Source of the DNA: KBS-96 sp964247975
GTDB taxonomy: Bacteria; Acidobacteriota; Terriglobia; Bryobacterales; Bryobacteraceae
Length of the DNA: 64,000 nt
Direction of reading: 5' to 3'
Assembly: GCA_964247975.1 (NCBI GenBank)
Contig: CAXTWH010000009.1
Location: 62,001-126,000 of the forward strand
Below are positions 25,896 to 35,243 of this stretch, piece after piece (positions within the stretch are counted from its first letter, which is position 1; every line of letters begins with the position of its first letter). Both the position numbers and the translations under genes were made by a program. Below the pieces are notes generated by a model that did not search any database, was not told where the DNA came from, and saw only the letters and a program-made list of their open reading frames with translations.

Positions 25896-28331
25896 CTACT
25901 CGTGCCGAATCGAAGTAAGCGAATCTACCTGTGCAGCCTTTCGCGCAGGAAAATAGCTGGCGGCGCAGGCAGCAGTGAACAACGTGATTGAAACGATCAG
26001 CATGGTGAGAAGATCGTTCGTGCTGGTTTCGAAGAGCAGATGGCGAATCATCCTCATAAGGAAAAAAGATGCGCCTAGCCCAAAAACAATCCCAGCCCCG
26101 GCTAGTTTCACTCCAGAAGCAAAAACTAGACGGATCACATCATGCGTAGTTGCCCCAAGTGCCATTCTTAAGCCGATTTCCTGAGTGCGCTGCGCAACCA
26201 GATAACTGAGAAGACCGTAAATCCCGATCACGGCTAAACAAAGCGCGGCTACAGAGAAAGCGCTCAACAGCCAGATTTGAAAGCGGCGCGGCGCGGATAT
26301 CTGCGCGAGAATGCCTTCTGCCGTTTGCATGGCAAACTGCGGAATCTGCTGATCGGCAGAGCGGATTGCCTGTTTTACGGAATTGCCCAATGCGGCGCAG
26401 TTATTCGCGTGGCAGCGGACAACGATGTCCATGTTCGGCGGCCAGGGCATCTGCCGGTAAGGGCGATACAAGGTTGAGATGGCTTGACTGCCTGGCCCAT
26501 AGGTGTTCATGTCTCCTACCACTCCCACCACGGTAAGCCACTCCGGTTCGATGGCGCCGGGCGATCCGTACCTGAAGCGTTTGCCGATCGGGTTCTGTTG
26601 CGGCCAGAACTGATCGGCCATGTGTTGATTAATAACAGCAACGGTGGGCTGATTTGGGCCATCGTATTTAGAAAATGTACGGCCGCGCAGAAGCGGAATG
26701 CCCACAGTTTGAAAAAACGTTTCGCTGACGATGCCAAGCGTGCTCGGCGCAGTTTGAATACTTTGAGACCATTGCGCTGATCCTTCAGGGATCACGTCCG
26801 TGTTCGGCGTGTAATTACTGAACAAGGATCCCGTAGCGGCAGCATTGGCTACGCCGGGCAGGGAATCAATCTGTTCAAGAGCGTGTTCGAAGAAAGTATT
26901 CACTGGTTTAGATTGCGAAGCTGCATTCATCGGCAGTTGAATACTTGCTACCAGCAGGTTCGCCGGCTGAAATCCGAGATCTTGTTTTTGCAGCAGGATA
27001 AAGCTTCGAATCAAAAGCCCTGTTCCCGAAAGAAGAACCACTGCTAGAGCAAATTCACCGGCAATGATCGTCGAACGCATAAAACAATGGGATCTCTGCC
27101 CTGCTTGTGTTCGGGAATCGGCTTTTAAAGCGTTCTGCGGCGCAACAAAAGAAAGCTGCCAGGCGGGAATCAAACCGCAGAAGATCACCGTCGCCGCTGA
27201 TAAAACTACCGTAAAGAACAGCACGGGCCAGTTCAATCCGACTTGCGCATAGAAAGCGAACTCCGCTGGAATAAGATGCGGAATCGCTTGCTGCAAAAAA
27301 ATGGTGATGCCCAAACCGAGCAAACCGGAAACTGCCGCCAGAACAAAGCTTTCACCGAGAAGCTGCCTAATCAGTTTGAATCGACTCGCGCCAAGCGCGG
27401 TTCGAATCGCAAATTCTCTGCTTCTGACCGTTTCCCGGGCGAGCGATAAACTCGCCACGTTGCTGCATCCGATCAGCAGCACCAGCGCCACTGCCCCGAA
27501 CAGTGTCCAGAGAATAATTCGAACATGAGGATCAGTGAACTGCTTCGCCAGGGGAACCAGAACAATACCTTTCCCCGCATCGGTATTCGGGTATTGAGTT
27601 TCAAGACGCTGCCCGATCACGTTCATTTCGCTTTGTGCTTGTTCTAAACGGACGTCGGGCTTGAGCCGCGCAATCGCCCGGAAACCGTCCGATTGCCGGG
27701 CCGAAAGAAACGCGGACCACTGCGGAACGAAACTCAGCGGCAGCCACAACTGAGTGTCAGCGGAGGGGAACGCAAATGTTTGCGGCATCACTCCTACAAT
27801 CGTTGCTTTTTTGTGGTCCACTTCCAGTTGCTTGCCGATGATCGAAGGCGAGGAACCAAACCGAGTACGCCAGAACCGCGAACTGACCACCACCAAAGCT
27901 TCCCGTCGATTTTCTTCCGCGACGGTAAAAGTTCTGCCAAGGATCGGGCGCAAGCCCAAAAGCGAGAACAGATTTGCCGAAACACGGCCCACATTAATTT
28001 GTTCCGGTTCGCTCTGCCCGGTCAGGGTAGCGGAATCAATGCGAAGCTCAGTGGCTACATCCTGAAAGCTTTTGCTTTGTTGACGCCAATCCTGAATAGT
28101 CGGCCAGGATGTCCAATCCGCGGCAATACCCTTTTGCGGTACCGTCGCCCAAAGCATGAAAAGTCGGTTGGCTCGCGGGTAAGGCAGCGGGCGTAGCAGA
28201 ACCGCGTATACGACGCTGAACACCGATGTGCAAGCTGCGATGCCGAAAGCAAGCGTCAGCACGGCAGCCATTGTGAAACCAGGATTTCTCGCCAGAGGGC
28301 GCAGAAATCTGGAGAACTGATCCAACATCAC
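25896..28331 (-). CDS. FtsX-type permease, acidobacterial duplicated orphan permease (copy 2)
   Basis: This 811-aa paralogue of the next gene has the same layout: first helix with 'NPGFTMAAVLTLAFGIAACT', periplasmic domain with 'VGVMPQTFAFPSADTQLWLPL', 'SREFAIRTALGASRFKLIRQ', second periplasmic domain and 'RTQEIGLRMALGATTHDVIR'. The two proteins differ clearly, so the tandem is not recent. No ATP-binding subunit and no PadR regulator, which often accompanies this group, is adjacent. It begins 19 bp after the peroxiredoxin stop. Confidence 0.88.
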   Translation of the reverse strand: MMLDQFSRFLRPLARNPGFTMAAVLTLAFGIAACTSVFSVVYAVLLRPLPYPRANRLFMLWATVPQKGIAADWTSWPTIQDWRQQSKSFQDVATELRIDSATLTGQSEPEQINVGRVSANLFSLLGLRPILGRTFTVAEENRREALVVVSSRFWRTRFGSSPSIIGKQLEVDHKKATIVGVMPQTFAFPSADTQLWLPLSFVPQWSAFLSARQSDGFRAIARLKPDVRLEQAQSEMNVIGQRLETQYPNTDAGKGIVLVPLAKQFTDPHVRIILWTLFGAVALVLLIGCSNVASLSLARETVRSREFAIRTALGASRFKLIRQLLGESFVLAAVSGLLGLGITIFLQQAIPHLIPAEFAFYAQVGLNWPVLFFTVVLSAATVIFCGLIPAWQLSFVAPQNALKADSRTQAGQRSHCFMRSTIIAGEFALAVVLLSGTGLLIRSFILLQKQDLGFQPANLLVASIQLPMNAASQSKPVNTFFEHALEQIDSLPGVANAAATGSLFSNYTPNTDVIPEGSAQWSQSIQTAPSTLGIVSETFFQTVGIPLLRGRTFSKYDGPNQPTVAVINQHMADQFWPQQNPIGKRFRYGSPGAIEPEWLTVVGVVGDMNTYGPGSQAISTLYRPYRQMPWPPNMDIVVRCHANNCAALGNSVKQAIRSADQQIPQFAMQTAEGILAQISAPRRFQIWLLSAFSVAALCLAVIGIYGLLSYLVAQRTQEIGLRMALGATTHDVIRLVFASGVKLAGAGIVFGLGASFFLMRMIRHLLFETSTNDLLTMLIVSITLFTAACAASYFPARKAAQVDSLTSIRHE

Positions 28332-28350
28332 GAACCGCGTGCCAAGAGCG

Positions 28351-28884
28351 TTACTGATTTTTATTTTGCAGACTTTGCAGCGTAGCCAGCACGTCTTCCG
28401 AATGAGTTTTCGGGTCCACTTTCACCCAGACTTTCTCAATCTTTCCTTGGGGATCGATCAAAAACGTGTTGCGCGAAGCTAACGTCATGCCGTTGTAAGA
28501 CATGACGGAACCATATTCTTCCACGACTTTCTTATCGGAATCGGCCAGCAATTTAAACGTCAACCCCTGCTGCGCGCAGAAATCTTTGTGGCTGCCGGCG
28601 GTATCGACGCTGACGCCTACAATCATCGCGTTGGCTTTTTCATATTTAGCCAGGTCGCGCTGAAAATTGTGAGCTTCAATGGTGCAGCCCGGCGTGGCAT
28701 CTTTGGGGTAGAAATAAAGCACGACCCATTTGCCGCGCAGGCCGTTTAAGCTGATTGAGGTGCCGTCCTGCGAAGGCAGCGTGAAGTCCGGGGCGTTTTG
28801 GCCTACGGTGGGCATAGCGTCAAAAGCATGAACAATCAGGGAAGCGGACAATAGTAACCCGGCTGCTAACAATTTTAAGCGCAT
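28351..28884 (-). CDS. Exported peroxiredoxin, Bcp/PrxQ type
   Basis: The 177-aa thiol peroxidase has a signal peptide (MRLKLLAAGLLLSASLIVHA) ahead of a Bcp/PrxQ domain: 'GQNAPDFTLPSQDGTSISL' and catalytic C67 in YPKDATPGCTIEA. The usual resolving Cys five residues later is absent (CTIEAH); another Cys is in HKDFCAQQG. It reduces peroxides with an unidentified electron donor, here probably in the periplasm. It is the first gene of a close series leading into the two permeases. Confidence 0.88.
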   Translation of the reverse strand: MRLKLLAAGLLLSASLIVHAFDAMPTVGQNAPDFTLPSQDGTSISLNGLRGKWVVLYFYPKDATPGCTIEAHNFQRDLAKYEKANAMIVGVSVDTAGSHKDFCAQQGLTFKLLADSDKKVVEEYGSVMSYNGMTLASRNTFLIDPQGKIEKVWVKVDPKTHSEDVLATLQSLQNKNQ

Positions 28885-28938
28885 AAATTCTCCTTGGATG
28901 TGGTTCTTTGTAGCCTATCCAAATTTACCGCAGAACAC

Positions 28939-29586
28939 TCAATAGGATTTCAACAATAGTTCGTTTCCGGACTGTTCGGGTGGTTTTTCTATGGCGTAAG
29001 CTGCATGACGGGTGAATAACCAGCAGTGAAACGAAGCAAGCGTACGGTGTTGTTCAGCAAGCTTGGGAATGCTGGCTAAACTGCGCGTTTCCTTTTGCCG
29101 CCGCGCTTCCAGGATGTCGCGTTCCATGCCGAAGTCCGGCACGCTTTGAAAATTTAACTGATAGGATGCATCCACCGGCGTGAGCTGAAAAATCCAGCGG
29201 AACAACGCTTCGGTGCGCGGCATATGGAATTCCGAGGTAACTACCATCAGCTTGCGGAATCCGGCCGGATCAGTGTGGATGACGCGAACAAAATAAGCGT
29301 TGCCGATTGTGTCGTAAGAGGCAGTTTCGGTAAACAGCAGGTCACTCGGATAGCCTTGTTCGCGCAGGTATTCCGCTTCCGCAACCGCTTCCAAAATCGG
29401 CCTGCCGCGTTCGTCATAGGGAGGCGGCTTATGGGGCGTTCCTGCGCTTAAGGTGATAATGGGCGCACCGTTTGCTAATTCCAGCGCCTTGTCGAGCCGA
29501 TTTTCCACCCAGGGCGGTAGCTTGCCGCTAGGCCCAACGCCTCCGCCGGGAACAATCACTGCATCGTAAAGGTTTGATTGCAACAC
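28939..29586 (-). CDS. YdcF-like DUF218 protein
   Basis: The 215-aa protein has the DUF218 core: 'YDAVIVPGGGVGPSGKLPPW', 'APIITLSAG', 'ETASYDTIGNAYFV' and 'KLMVVTSEFHMPRTEALFRW'. These are the nucleotide- or SAM-binding loops of YdcF/SanA-type proteins. There is no membrane anchor, unlike SanA. Biochemical role unknown. It lies 54 bp upstream of the peroxiredoxin gene on the same strand. Confidence 0.8.
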   Translation of the reverse strand: MLQSNLYDAVIVPGGGVGPSGKLPPWVENRLDKALELANGAPIITLSAGTPHKPPPYDERGRPILEAVAEAEYLREQGYPSDLLFTETASYDTIGNAYFVRVIHTDPAGFRKLMVVTSEFHMPRTEALFRWIFQLTPVDASYQLNFQSVPDFGMERDILEARRQKETRSLASIPKLAEQHRTLASFHCWLFTRHAAYAIEKPPEQSGNELLLKSY

Positions 29587-29619
29587 AAGGCGCAGGGTAA
29601 CATTCCAGTGCTACAAAAC

Positions 29620-29650
29620 AAAAAAGGACGCAGTTGAGCAACTGCGTCCT
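29620..29650 (-). terminator. Intrinsic terminator of the small secreted protein gene
   Basis: A perfect 11-bp stem, AGGACGCAGTT and AACTGCGTCCT (29640-29650 and 29625-29635) with loop GCTC, is followed on the minus strand by a T-run. This is a clear rho-independent terminator 19 bp behind the 64-aa gene. Confidence 0.92.
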
Positions 29651-29669
29651 GGCCATCAAAAGACATTTA

Positions 29670-29864
29670 CTACTTATTGTCTGATTTGGTGGTTGTGGTA
29701 GTCGTATCGGTGGTTTCAGTGCCGCCCTTTTTGTGCTTCTTCTTGTGCTTGGTGGTAGTTTTTGTCGAGTCGGCGCTTGAGGTAGTTGAACTATCCTGTG
29801 CAAAAGCAGAAACGGTTCCGAGCAGCATACCCATACCCAATGCGATTGATGCAATCTTTTTCAT
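29670..29864 (-). CDS. Small secreted Thr/Lys-rich protein
   Basis: The 64-aa product begins with a signal peptide (MKKIASIALGMGMLLGTVSA, cleavage after AFA). The mature part of about 40 residues is low-complexity Ser/Thr/Asp with a basic core (KHKKKHKKGG). Similar peptides are frequent in Acidobacteria. A good AGGAG ribosome site precedes the ATG and a strong terminator follows. Possibly a periplasmic charge or cell-wall-binding peptide; function unknown. Confidence 0.8.
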   Translation of the reverse strand: MKKIASIALGMGMLLGTVSAFAQDSSTTSSADSTKTTTKHKKKHKKGGTETTDTTTTTTKSDNK

Positions 29865-29973
29865 GTTTTCTCCTAATCGGGGGTGTCCCTGCTCTTAGGA
29901 TGCATCGAAAACTAGTAAGTTTACACACCTTAAACGATTTTAATTACTGTGGCAGATCTTATAGGCAAAATAG

Positions 29974-30351
29974 CTAACGCTCCAAGATCACAACCGCCAT
30001 AGCCATTGCCGCCGTATGCGTCAGGGAAAGAGAAATTTGTTGCGCTCCTTGCTTCTGCGCAATCTGAGCCGCCACCCCGGAAAGGCGCAGTGTGGGCCGT
30101 CCGCTTGGTTCATTCACCACTTCAAAGTCCTTCCAAGTAACACCTCTGCGCCAACCAGTGCCGATTGCTTTCATTCCCGCTTCTTTCGCCGCAAACCGCG
30201 CAGCAAGACGCTCTGCGCTGTTCTTTTTTCGCATTGAATAGGCTATTTCTGCTTGCGTATAAACGCGATTCAGAAAGCGTTCGCCATAGCGGTCAATGCT
30301 TTGCTGAATTCGCTCCACTTCCGCCAAATCCGTTCCCATGCCGATTATCAT
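29974..30351 (-). CDS. acpS: Holo-[acyl-carrier-protein] synthase
   Basis: AcpS transfers 4'-phosphopantetheine from CoA to apo-ACP for fatty acid synthesis. The 125-aa protein shows 'IIGMGTDLAEVERI' with Mg ligand D8, 'RFLNRVYTQAEIAY' and 'RLAARFAAKEAGMKAIG' with E57, as in E. coli (D9, E58). It starts 48 bp from the divergent alanyl-tRNA-editing gene. Confidence 0.95.
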   Translation of the reverse strand: MIIGMGTDLAEVERIQQSIDRYGERFLNRVYTQAEIAYSMRKKNSAERLAARFAAKEAGMKAIGTGWRRGVTWKDFEVVNEPSGRPTLRLSGVAAQIAQKQGAQQISLSLTHTAAMAMAVVILER

Positions 30352-30399
30352 TTGTTCTTCCTCATAGGCAAATCAGCGAGACGGTTACACTCATCGTAA

Positions 30400-31581
30400 G
30401 TGGAAACCGAACGCCTTTATTATCGTGACTGCTACTTGAAAGAATTTGATGCAACCGTGGTTGACGCTTCTGCGGACCGGACCATTATTTACCTGGACCG
30501 CACCGCTTTTTACCCCACTTCAGGCGGACAGCCGTTTGATGGGGGAACATTCAATGAAATTGAAGTACTGGAAGTTTCAGATGCAGACAGCAGAATTGCA
30601 CATAAATTGGCTGCGCCGCTTGTTACCGATCAAGTACACGGCAGAGTAGATTGGATGCGTCGGTATGACCACATGCAGCAGCACACCGGCCAGCACCTGC
30701 TTTCTGCTGTGTTCGCGGATCTGTTTGGTTATCAAACCGTGAGCTTTCACCTGGGCGCGGAAGTTTCCACCATTGAGCTTGACGCTTCGGAAGTAAACCA
30801 ATCCACCATCGAAGCCGCAGAAAAGCGCGCCGCTGAACTGATTGGTCAAGCTGTTCCGGTTCGCATTCAATTCGTGGAAGCAAGCGAAGCTCAGGGGCTG
30901 CGAAAAGCTTCCCTGCGTGAAGGCAGTCTGCGGGTGGTTGAAATTGGAAACGTGGACCGAAGCGCGTGTGGAGGAACGCACGTTGCTTCCACTGCCGAAC
31001 TCGGATTGATTCTGATCCGGCGGCAGGAAAAACTGCGCGGGCATGTGCGGCTGGAATTTGTTTGCGGAACTAGGTCGCTTCAGCGGGCGCAGAAGGATTT
31101 TCAGATTTTGAGCCAAATGGCCCGGCTTGCCGGCGCGCCCATCGAAACCCTGCCGACACAGTTTGAAAGCCTAAAAGAAAGGCTGGCGCAAGCAGAAAAG
31201 GAGCGGCAACGCTTCAGCCTGGAGCTTGCCAAACAGGAGGGACGCGCACATTGGAACGCCACAGCTTGCTCCACTGATGGCCTGCGCCGGATGGTATTGC
31301 CGATAGAATCTCTTGATGAGAAGTCGCGCGTTCTGGCGCAGGCTTTCACTGAAAACGGGAAGGCAGCGATTCTGTTGATTTCCCAGAAAACCGGCAGCGT
31401 TCTACTAGCGGTTTCAAGCGATGCCAATATTGATGCTGGGAAAACGCTAAGAGAAGCTTTGGCGCATAGAGGAGGTCGTGGCGGCGGCTCGCGTTTACTG
31501 GCTCAAGGCAGTTTGCCTGACCAAGCGTATCTAAATCAGCTCGGTGAAGAACTCGGCTTCGTTCGCTCCCAACAGAACTGA
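30400..31581 (+). CDS. Alanyl-tRNA editing protein with DHHA1 domain (AlaX-L type)
   Basis: The 393-aa protein lacks an alanyl-tRNA synthetase core but has its editing half: 'RTAFYPTSGGQPFDGG', zinc site HTGQHLLSA and CGGTHV, then a coiled stretch and a C-terminal DHHA1 domain ending 'GGRGGGSRLLAQGSL'. It should hydrolyse Ser- (or Gly-) tRNA-Ala in trans. The frame starts with GTG at 30400, consistent with homology starting at 'TERLYYRDCYL'. Divergent from acpS. Confidence 0.9.
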   Translation: METERLYYRDCYLKEFDATVVDASADRTIIYLDRTAFYPTSGGQPFDGGTFNEIEVLEVSDADSRIAHKLAAPLVTDQVHGRVDWMRRYDHMQQHTGQHLLSAVFADLFGYQTVSFHLGAEVSTIELDASEVNQSTIEAAEKRAAELIGQAVPVRIQFVEASEAQGLRKASLREGSLRVVEIGNVDRSACGGTHVASTAELGLILIRRQEKLRGHVRLEFVCGTRSLQRAQKDFQILSQMARLAGAPIETLPTQFESLKERLAQAEKERQRFSLELAKQEGRAHWNATACSTDGLRRMVLPIESLDEKSRVLAQAFTENGKAAILLISQKTGSVLLAVSSDANIDAGKTLREALAHRGGRGGGSRLLAQGSLPDQAYLNQLGEELGFVRSQQN

Positions 31582-31599
31582 ACGGCGAAACTGCTCTGC

Positions 31600-32619
31600 T
31601 TATTTTGCGCCTACCAGCGGAGCAAGTGACAGCAAAATCAATCCGCCCAGAAACAGAAACATCATGCTGGTCACTAAAGCGCGCACTTTCGGTCCTGTTC
31701 CGGCAAATTCCTTCCACACCAGCAGACCCCAGACCACTGTTACCAGGGTGGCGCATTGGCCGATTGCCAAGCTGATTGCAGGCCCCACATTTACTTCCAC
31801 CGGCGCACTGGCAGCTACGAAATTAGTAATGGCTCCAACCGCCCAGACAATGCCTCCGGCAATGCCCCAGAAGTGCCATTTAGGCCGCCCCAGAAAATAA
31901 CTTCTCAGCTTGATGCGCCCGCCCTGAATAGGCACATTCATAAAAAATATGTTGAACACAAAAGTGGAAACAAACACCCCGATAGAAAACAGCAAGGCAG
32001 CAGCGTAAGGACCAAGCCCCAACTCTCCGCCCATGCCTTGTTCCACCACGGGATAAAAGATTCCCATCAGAATGCCGCTCACAATGCTAAGCACAATGCC
32101 GCGTCTGGCGTTTGTTTTCCGCTGCACTGTGCTTAACGCCGCGTCACGGGCGAAGTGAGCGCGGGAATCGGCCAAAACCGCTGCGATGACCAGCACCAGG
32201 CCGCCGAACAAAAGAAGGGGATTACCTTGCGGATTCAGCAGGTAGTTCAGGATCACGCCAATCGTCAGCGCAAGGCCGATGCCCACTGGGAAAGCCACAG
32301 CTAAACCAGCTAAACCAATGGCCCCCACCAGCAGCATATTAGCCAAATTGAAAATCACGCCGCCCAGCACCGCATAGAATTGCTTCAGATGACCTGCCAC
32401 CAGCATCCGGTCCTGAAAAGTCATGTCCGCGCCTAACAATCCAAATGTAAAGGCAGCCACCACGGATGCCAGCAGAACGCCGAATGAATAATCAAAGTAA
32501 AACAGTTCAAAGCGCCATTCGCTGCCCGTCAGCTTCAGGGTATTTGCCCAAGAGCCCCAGCAGATCATGGAAATAATCAGCAGAAGCAGGGTTGCGCCAT
32601 AGGTTGTGGGAAGAATCAT
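31600..32619 (-). CDS. GRP/ureide-permease-like transporter (DMT superfamily)
   Basis: About ten hydrophobic helices fill this protein. 'ICWGSWANTLKLTG' near the N-terminus, 'FNLANMLLVGAIGLAGLAVAFPVGIGLAL' and 'VVWGLLVWKEFAGTG' are typical of sugar:proton symporters of the glucose/ribose porter and ureide permease group. Substrate unknown. The frame is open 16 codons upstream, but the Met at 32619 precedes the first helix and is chosen. Convergent with the AlaX gene, 18 bp between stops. Confidence 0.78.
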   Translation of the reverse strand: MILPTTYGATLLLLIISMICWGSWANTLKLTGSEWRFELFYFDYSFGVLLASVVAAFTFGLLGADMTFQDRMLVAGHLKQFYAVLGGVIFNLANMLLVGAIGLAGLAVAFPVGIGLALTIGVILNYLLNPQGNPLLLFGGLVLVIAAVLADSRAHFARDAALSTVQRKTNARRGIVLSIVSGILMGIFYPVVEQGMGGELGLGPYAAALLFSIGVFVSTFVFNIFFMNVPIQGGRIKLRSYFLGRPKWHFWGIAGGIVWAVGAITNFVAASAPVEVNVGPAISLAIGQCATLVTVVWGLLVWKEFAGTGPKVRALVTSMMFLFLGGLILLSLAPLVGAK

Positions 32620-32689
32620 GAATGAAGTGCCGAATTTGATTTTCAGCACTTCACATTGTAACCGCACAACTGCGGGTTATGGAACAAAG

Positions 32690-33193
32690 TTATGCCTTTG
32701 ACGCGCTAACGGCTACTTTTTGAAACGCATCTTTCGCGCTTGGGTTGATCAGCGCCCATGCTTTGTCGTAATCGTCTTTTTCTTCGGCTTGCAACTGCCT
32801 GGCTAACTGCTCAGTCGCAGTGTCGCCCGCCGCTGCTGCCGAAACCGCCAACGATTCGTACATCGCCATCTCCGCCGCCGCGGCGCCCACGCACATAATC
32901 AAATGCTGAGTGTTTTTTTCCGCTGCTTCGTGGCCGATCTGGGCCGCCGTTGTGGAAAATGTCAGGAGATGGGCGAGTGCGCTTTTAGTGGTTGAAGGGC
33001 TAGCTCCCAGTTCGCGTAGCCGGGCTTCCAGCCGCTCATGCTGTGTTTTAGCTTTAGCCGAAGCTGTCTGGAAAAACTCCTGCACCGGGCCCTGATCACC
33101 GGCTTTTGAGAACGTCGCAAGTGTATCTTCAAAGTTCCGTTCCGCTGCTTCGGAATCCTGAACGTATCGGGCAATAACTTCCTGGCCTTTCAT
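32690..33193 (-). CDS. Ferritin-like four-helix protein (DUF892-like)
   Basis: The product is all-helical with the pattern 'VIARYVQDSEAAERNFEDTL', 'TQHERLEARLRELGASPS', 'AAEKNTQHLIMCVGAAAAEMAMYESL' and 'LQAEEKDDYDKAWALI'. Regularly spaced Glu and His across four helices resemble YciF/DUF892 ferritin-like stress proteins. Start taken at the Met at 33193 because the upstream 14 codons are low complexity. Metal binding is inferred. Confidence 0.7.
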   Translation of the reverse strand: MKGQEVIARYVQDSEAAERNFEDTLATFSKAGDQGPVQEFFQTASAKAKTQHERLEARLRELGASPSTTKSALAHLLTFSTTAAQIGHEAAEKNTQHLIMCVGAAAAEMAMYESLAVSAAAAGDTATEQLARQLQAEEKDDYDKAWALINPSAKDAFQKVAVSASKA

Positions 33194-33351
33194 GGTTGTA
33201 CCTCTACGATTAGAAACACTGCTGCTTTTATTCATCTCCTTTTATTCGAGCATTTCCGCAATATAACGAGGTTCTTTGGCGGAACTTCCATTCTGCTCGC
33301 ATTAGATTTGGCTATGTGTTGAACATTAGCAGCGGAAACAATCAACAGTAA

Positions 33352-34533
33352 CTACGCCGCATGAGGCTTCAACACGACTTTGACGCAGCCATCTTTCTTG
33401 TCACGGAAAGTTTTATACATTTGCGGAGCTTCGTCAAGGTTGACCGTGTGGGTGATGATAGCTGACGGATCGATTTCCCCTGATTCAATTTTGTTCAATA
33501 ACGGCTTCAGGTAGCGATGCACATGCGTTTGGCCGGTCTTCACGGTGAGACCCTTGTTCATCAAAGCGCCGAACGGGATTTTGTCAAGCAGGCCGATGTA
33601 AACGCCCGGTACAGACAAGGTTCCGCCTTTGCGGCAGCACATGATAACTTCGCGCAGAACATGCGGGCGATCCGTGCCGAGCATCACCGCTTCTTTGGCC
33701 CGGTCGAGCACCGCGTCAACAGTGCCGGTGCTATGGGCTTCAGTGCCGACAGCGTCAATGCAACTGTCCGGCCCCTGGCCGCCGGTCATCTCCATTAACC
33801 GCTCCTGAACATGTTCTTTGCTGTTGTCGATGGTTTCCGCTTTTCCCCAGGAGCGCGCCATTTCCAGCCGCTCCGGAACACCATCAATGGCAATTACCCG
33901 GCCCGCTCCAAACATCCAGGCGCTCCTGATGGCAAACAATCCCACCGGTCCGCAGCCCCAAACAGCAACGATGTGGCCTGACTGAATCTGGGCGTTTTCC
34001 GCGCCCATATAGCCGGTGGGAAAGATGTCAGACAGAAACAGCACTTGTTCATCGGTCAGATGATCAGGAACCTTGATTGGCCCCACATCGCCATAAGGCA
34101 CGCGCAGGTATTGTGCCTGACCGCCGGGAATGCCGCCCAGCATATGCGAATAGCCGAACAAAGCGGACGGCGACTGGCCCATTGCTTTCCTAGCGATTTC
34201 AGCGTTGGGATTCGAAGTGTCGCAAAGCGACGTAAGGCCCATTTTGCAGAACCGGCATACACCGCAGGCGATGGTGAACGGAATCACTACCCGGTCGCCT
34301 TTTTTTAATTTTGTTACGCCGGTTCCGACTTCAACCACCTCGCCCATCGGCTCGTGACCGAGAATGTCGCCTGATTCCATTGTCGGCATCATGCCGTCAT
34401 ACAGGTGAAGATCCGATCCGCAGATGGCGGTGGAAGTTACTTTGATAACAATGTCTCCATCCGCTTGAATCTTAGGATCGGGAACTGTGTCTACGCGAAC
34501 ATCGTGTTTACCGTGCCAAACCAGTGCTTTCAT
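33352..34533 (-). CDS. Zinc-dependent alcohol dehydrogenase, formaldehyde-dehydrogenase-like
   Basis: The 393-aa medium-chain dehydrogenase shows catalytic zinc ligands in TAICGSDLHLYDG and GHEPMGEVVEVG. Structural zinc cysteines are in 'CGVCRFCKMGLTSLC', and the NAD site is VWGCGPVGLFAIRSA. The insert 'IFPTGYMGAENAQIQSG' is typical of the glutathione-independent formaldehyde dehydrogenase-like branch (FdhA type). Aldehyde detoxification or dismutation is likely; exact substrate uncertain. Single-gene unit with its own 272-bp upstream region, shared with the divergent response regulator. Confidence 0.88.
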   Translation of the reverse strand: MKALVWHGKHDVRVDTVPDPKIQADGDIVIKVTSTAICGSDLHLYDGMMPTMESGDILGHEPMGEVVEVGTGVTKLKKGDRVVIPFTIACGVCRFCKMGLTSLCDTSNPNAEIARKAMGQSPSALFGYSHMLGGIPGGQAQYLRVPYGDVGPIKVPDHLTDEQVLFLSDIFPTGYMGAENAQIQSGHIVAVWGCGPVGLFAIRSAWMFGAGRVIAIDGVPERLEMARSWGKAETIDNSKEHVQERLMEMTGGQGPDSCIDAVGTEAHSTGTVDAVLDRAKEAVMLGTDRPHVLREVIMCCRKGGTLSVPGVYIGLLDKIPFGALMNKGLTVKTGQTHVHRYLKPLLNKIESGEIDPSAIITHTVNLDEAPQMYKTFRDKKDGCVKVVLKPHAA

Positions 34534-34805
34534 CGTGGAATGTCCTTACTTAAACGACACAAAACAAGCAGTAAGCGTTTCTTTGCTGGTTTTACCAGAG
34601 TAATGGAAAGGTTGTGTGATGAGATTGCATTCGACTGAAATTAGAAATCACTAGCCGGTTAAGAATTCGGGTTCTGGTTTGATGAGCAGATTTTCCTGTC
34701 TCCAGGACCGCATAGAATTCTAGAATTTTTGCGGTATGAACCCGATACAGCCCCAACAAAATAGTTTCATCTAAAAACTTGAATAACTAAATAATCAGAC
34801 CTATT

Positions 34806-35243
34806 ATGCAGAATGAAAGCGATATTTCCCTGAACTCTGCCACAATTATCAGAGAAGAAATGGATGTGACTGCTGTTGCGAGAAACCGGATCCTGGTAGT
34901 GGACGACGATAAAAGTATTCGCTTGCTTTATACCCGGGTACTCTCCACGGAAGGTTTTGAAGTGAAAACGGCGGAAAACGGCAGGGAAGCCGTGAATTTG
35001 TTATCAGATTTTCGGGCGAATCTGATTATTCTTGATCTGGTGATGCCGGAACAGGAAGGCATTGAAACTCTATTGCAGCTCCATCACAAACACCCGGAAA
35101 TACCGGTTGTGGCAATCTCCGGCGCTCTAGGCGCGACTGAATATCTTCATGTAGCGAATCTTCTTGGCGCGTCATATACACTGCCCAAGCCGATTAAGCC
35201 GGAACAGTTATTAAAAACTGTCCACTCTGTACTCAGAAATTAG
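34806..35243 (+). CDS. Single-domain response regulator
   Basis: The 145-aa protein is a receiver domain with a short N-terminal extension: 'RILVVDDDKSIRLLYTRVL', phosphate-accepting D77 in LIILDLVMPEQEG, 'PVVAISGAL' and K in YTLPKPIKPEQ. There is no output domain, so it acts in a phosphorelay or by protein contact. No kinase is adjacent. The last four bases overlap the 3' end of the convergent nuoI-like gene. A later Met at 34861 could also start it. Confidence 0.85.
   Translation: MQNESDISLNSATIIREEMDVTAVARNRILVVDDDKSIRLLYTRVLSTEGFEVKTAENGREAVNLLSDFRANLIILDLVMPEQEGIETLLQLHHKHPEIPVVAISGALGATEYLHVANLLGASYTLPKPIKPEQLLKTVHSVLRN

Noticed and set aside
34716..34727. Palindrome AATTCTAGAATT between the alcohol dehydrogenase and response regulator genes.
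   Set aside because: AT-rich 12-mer with no promoter context to tie it to; may be chance.
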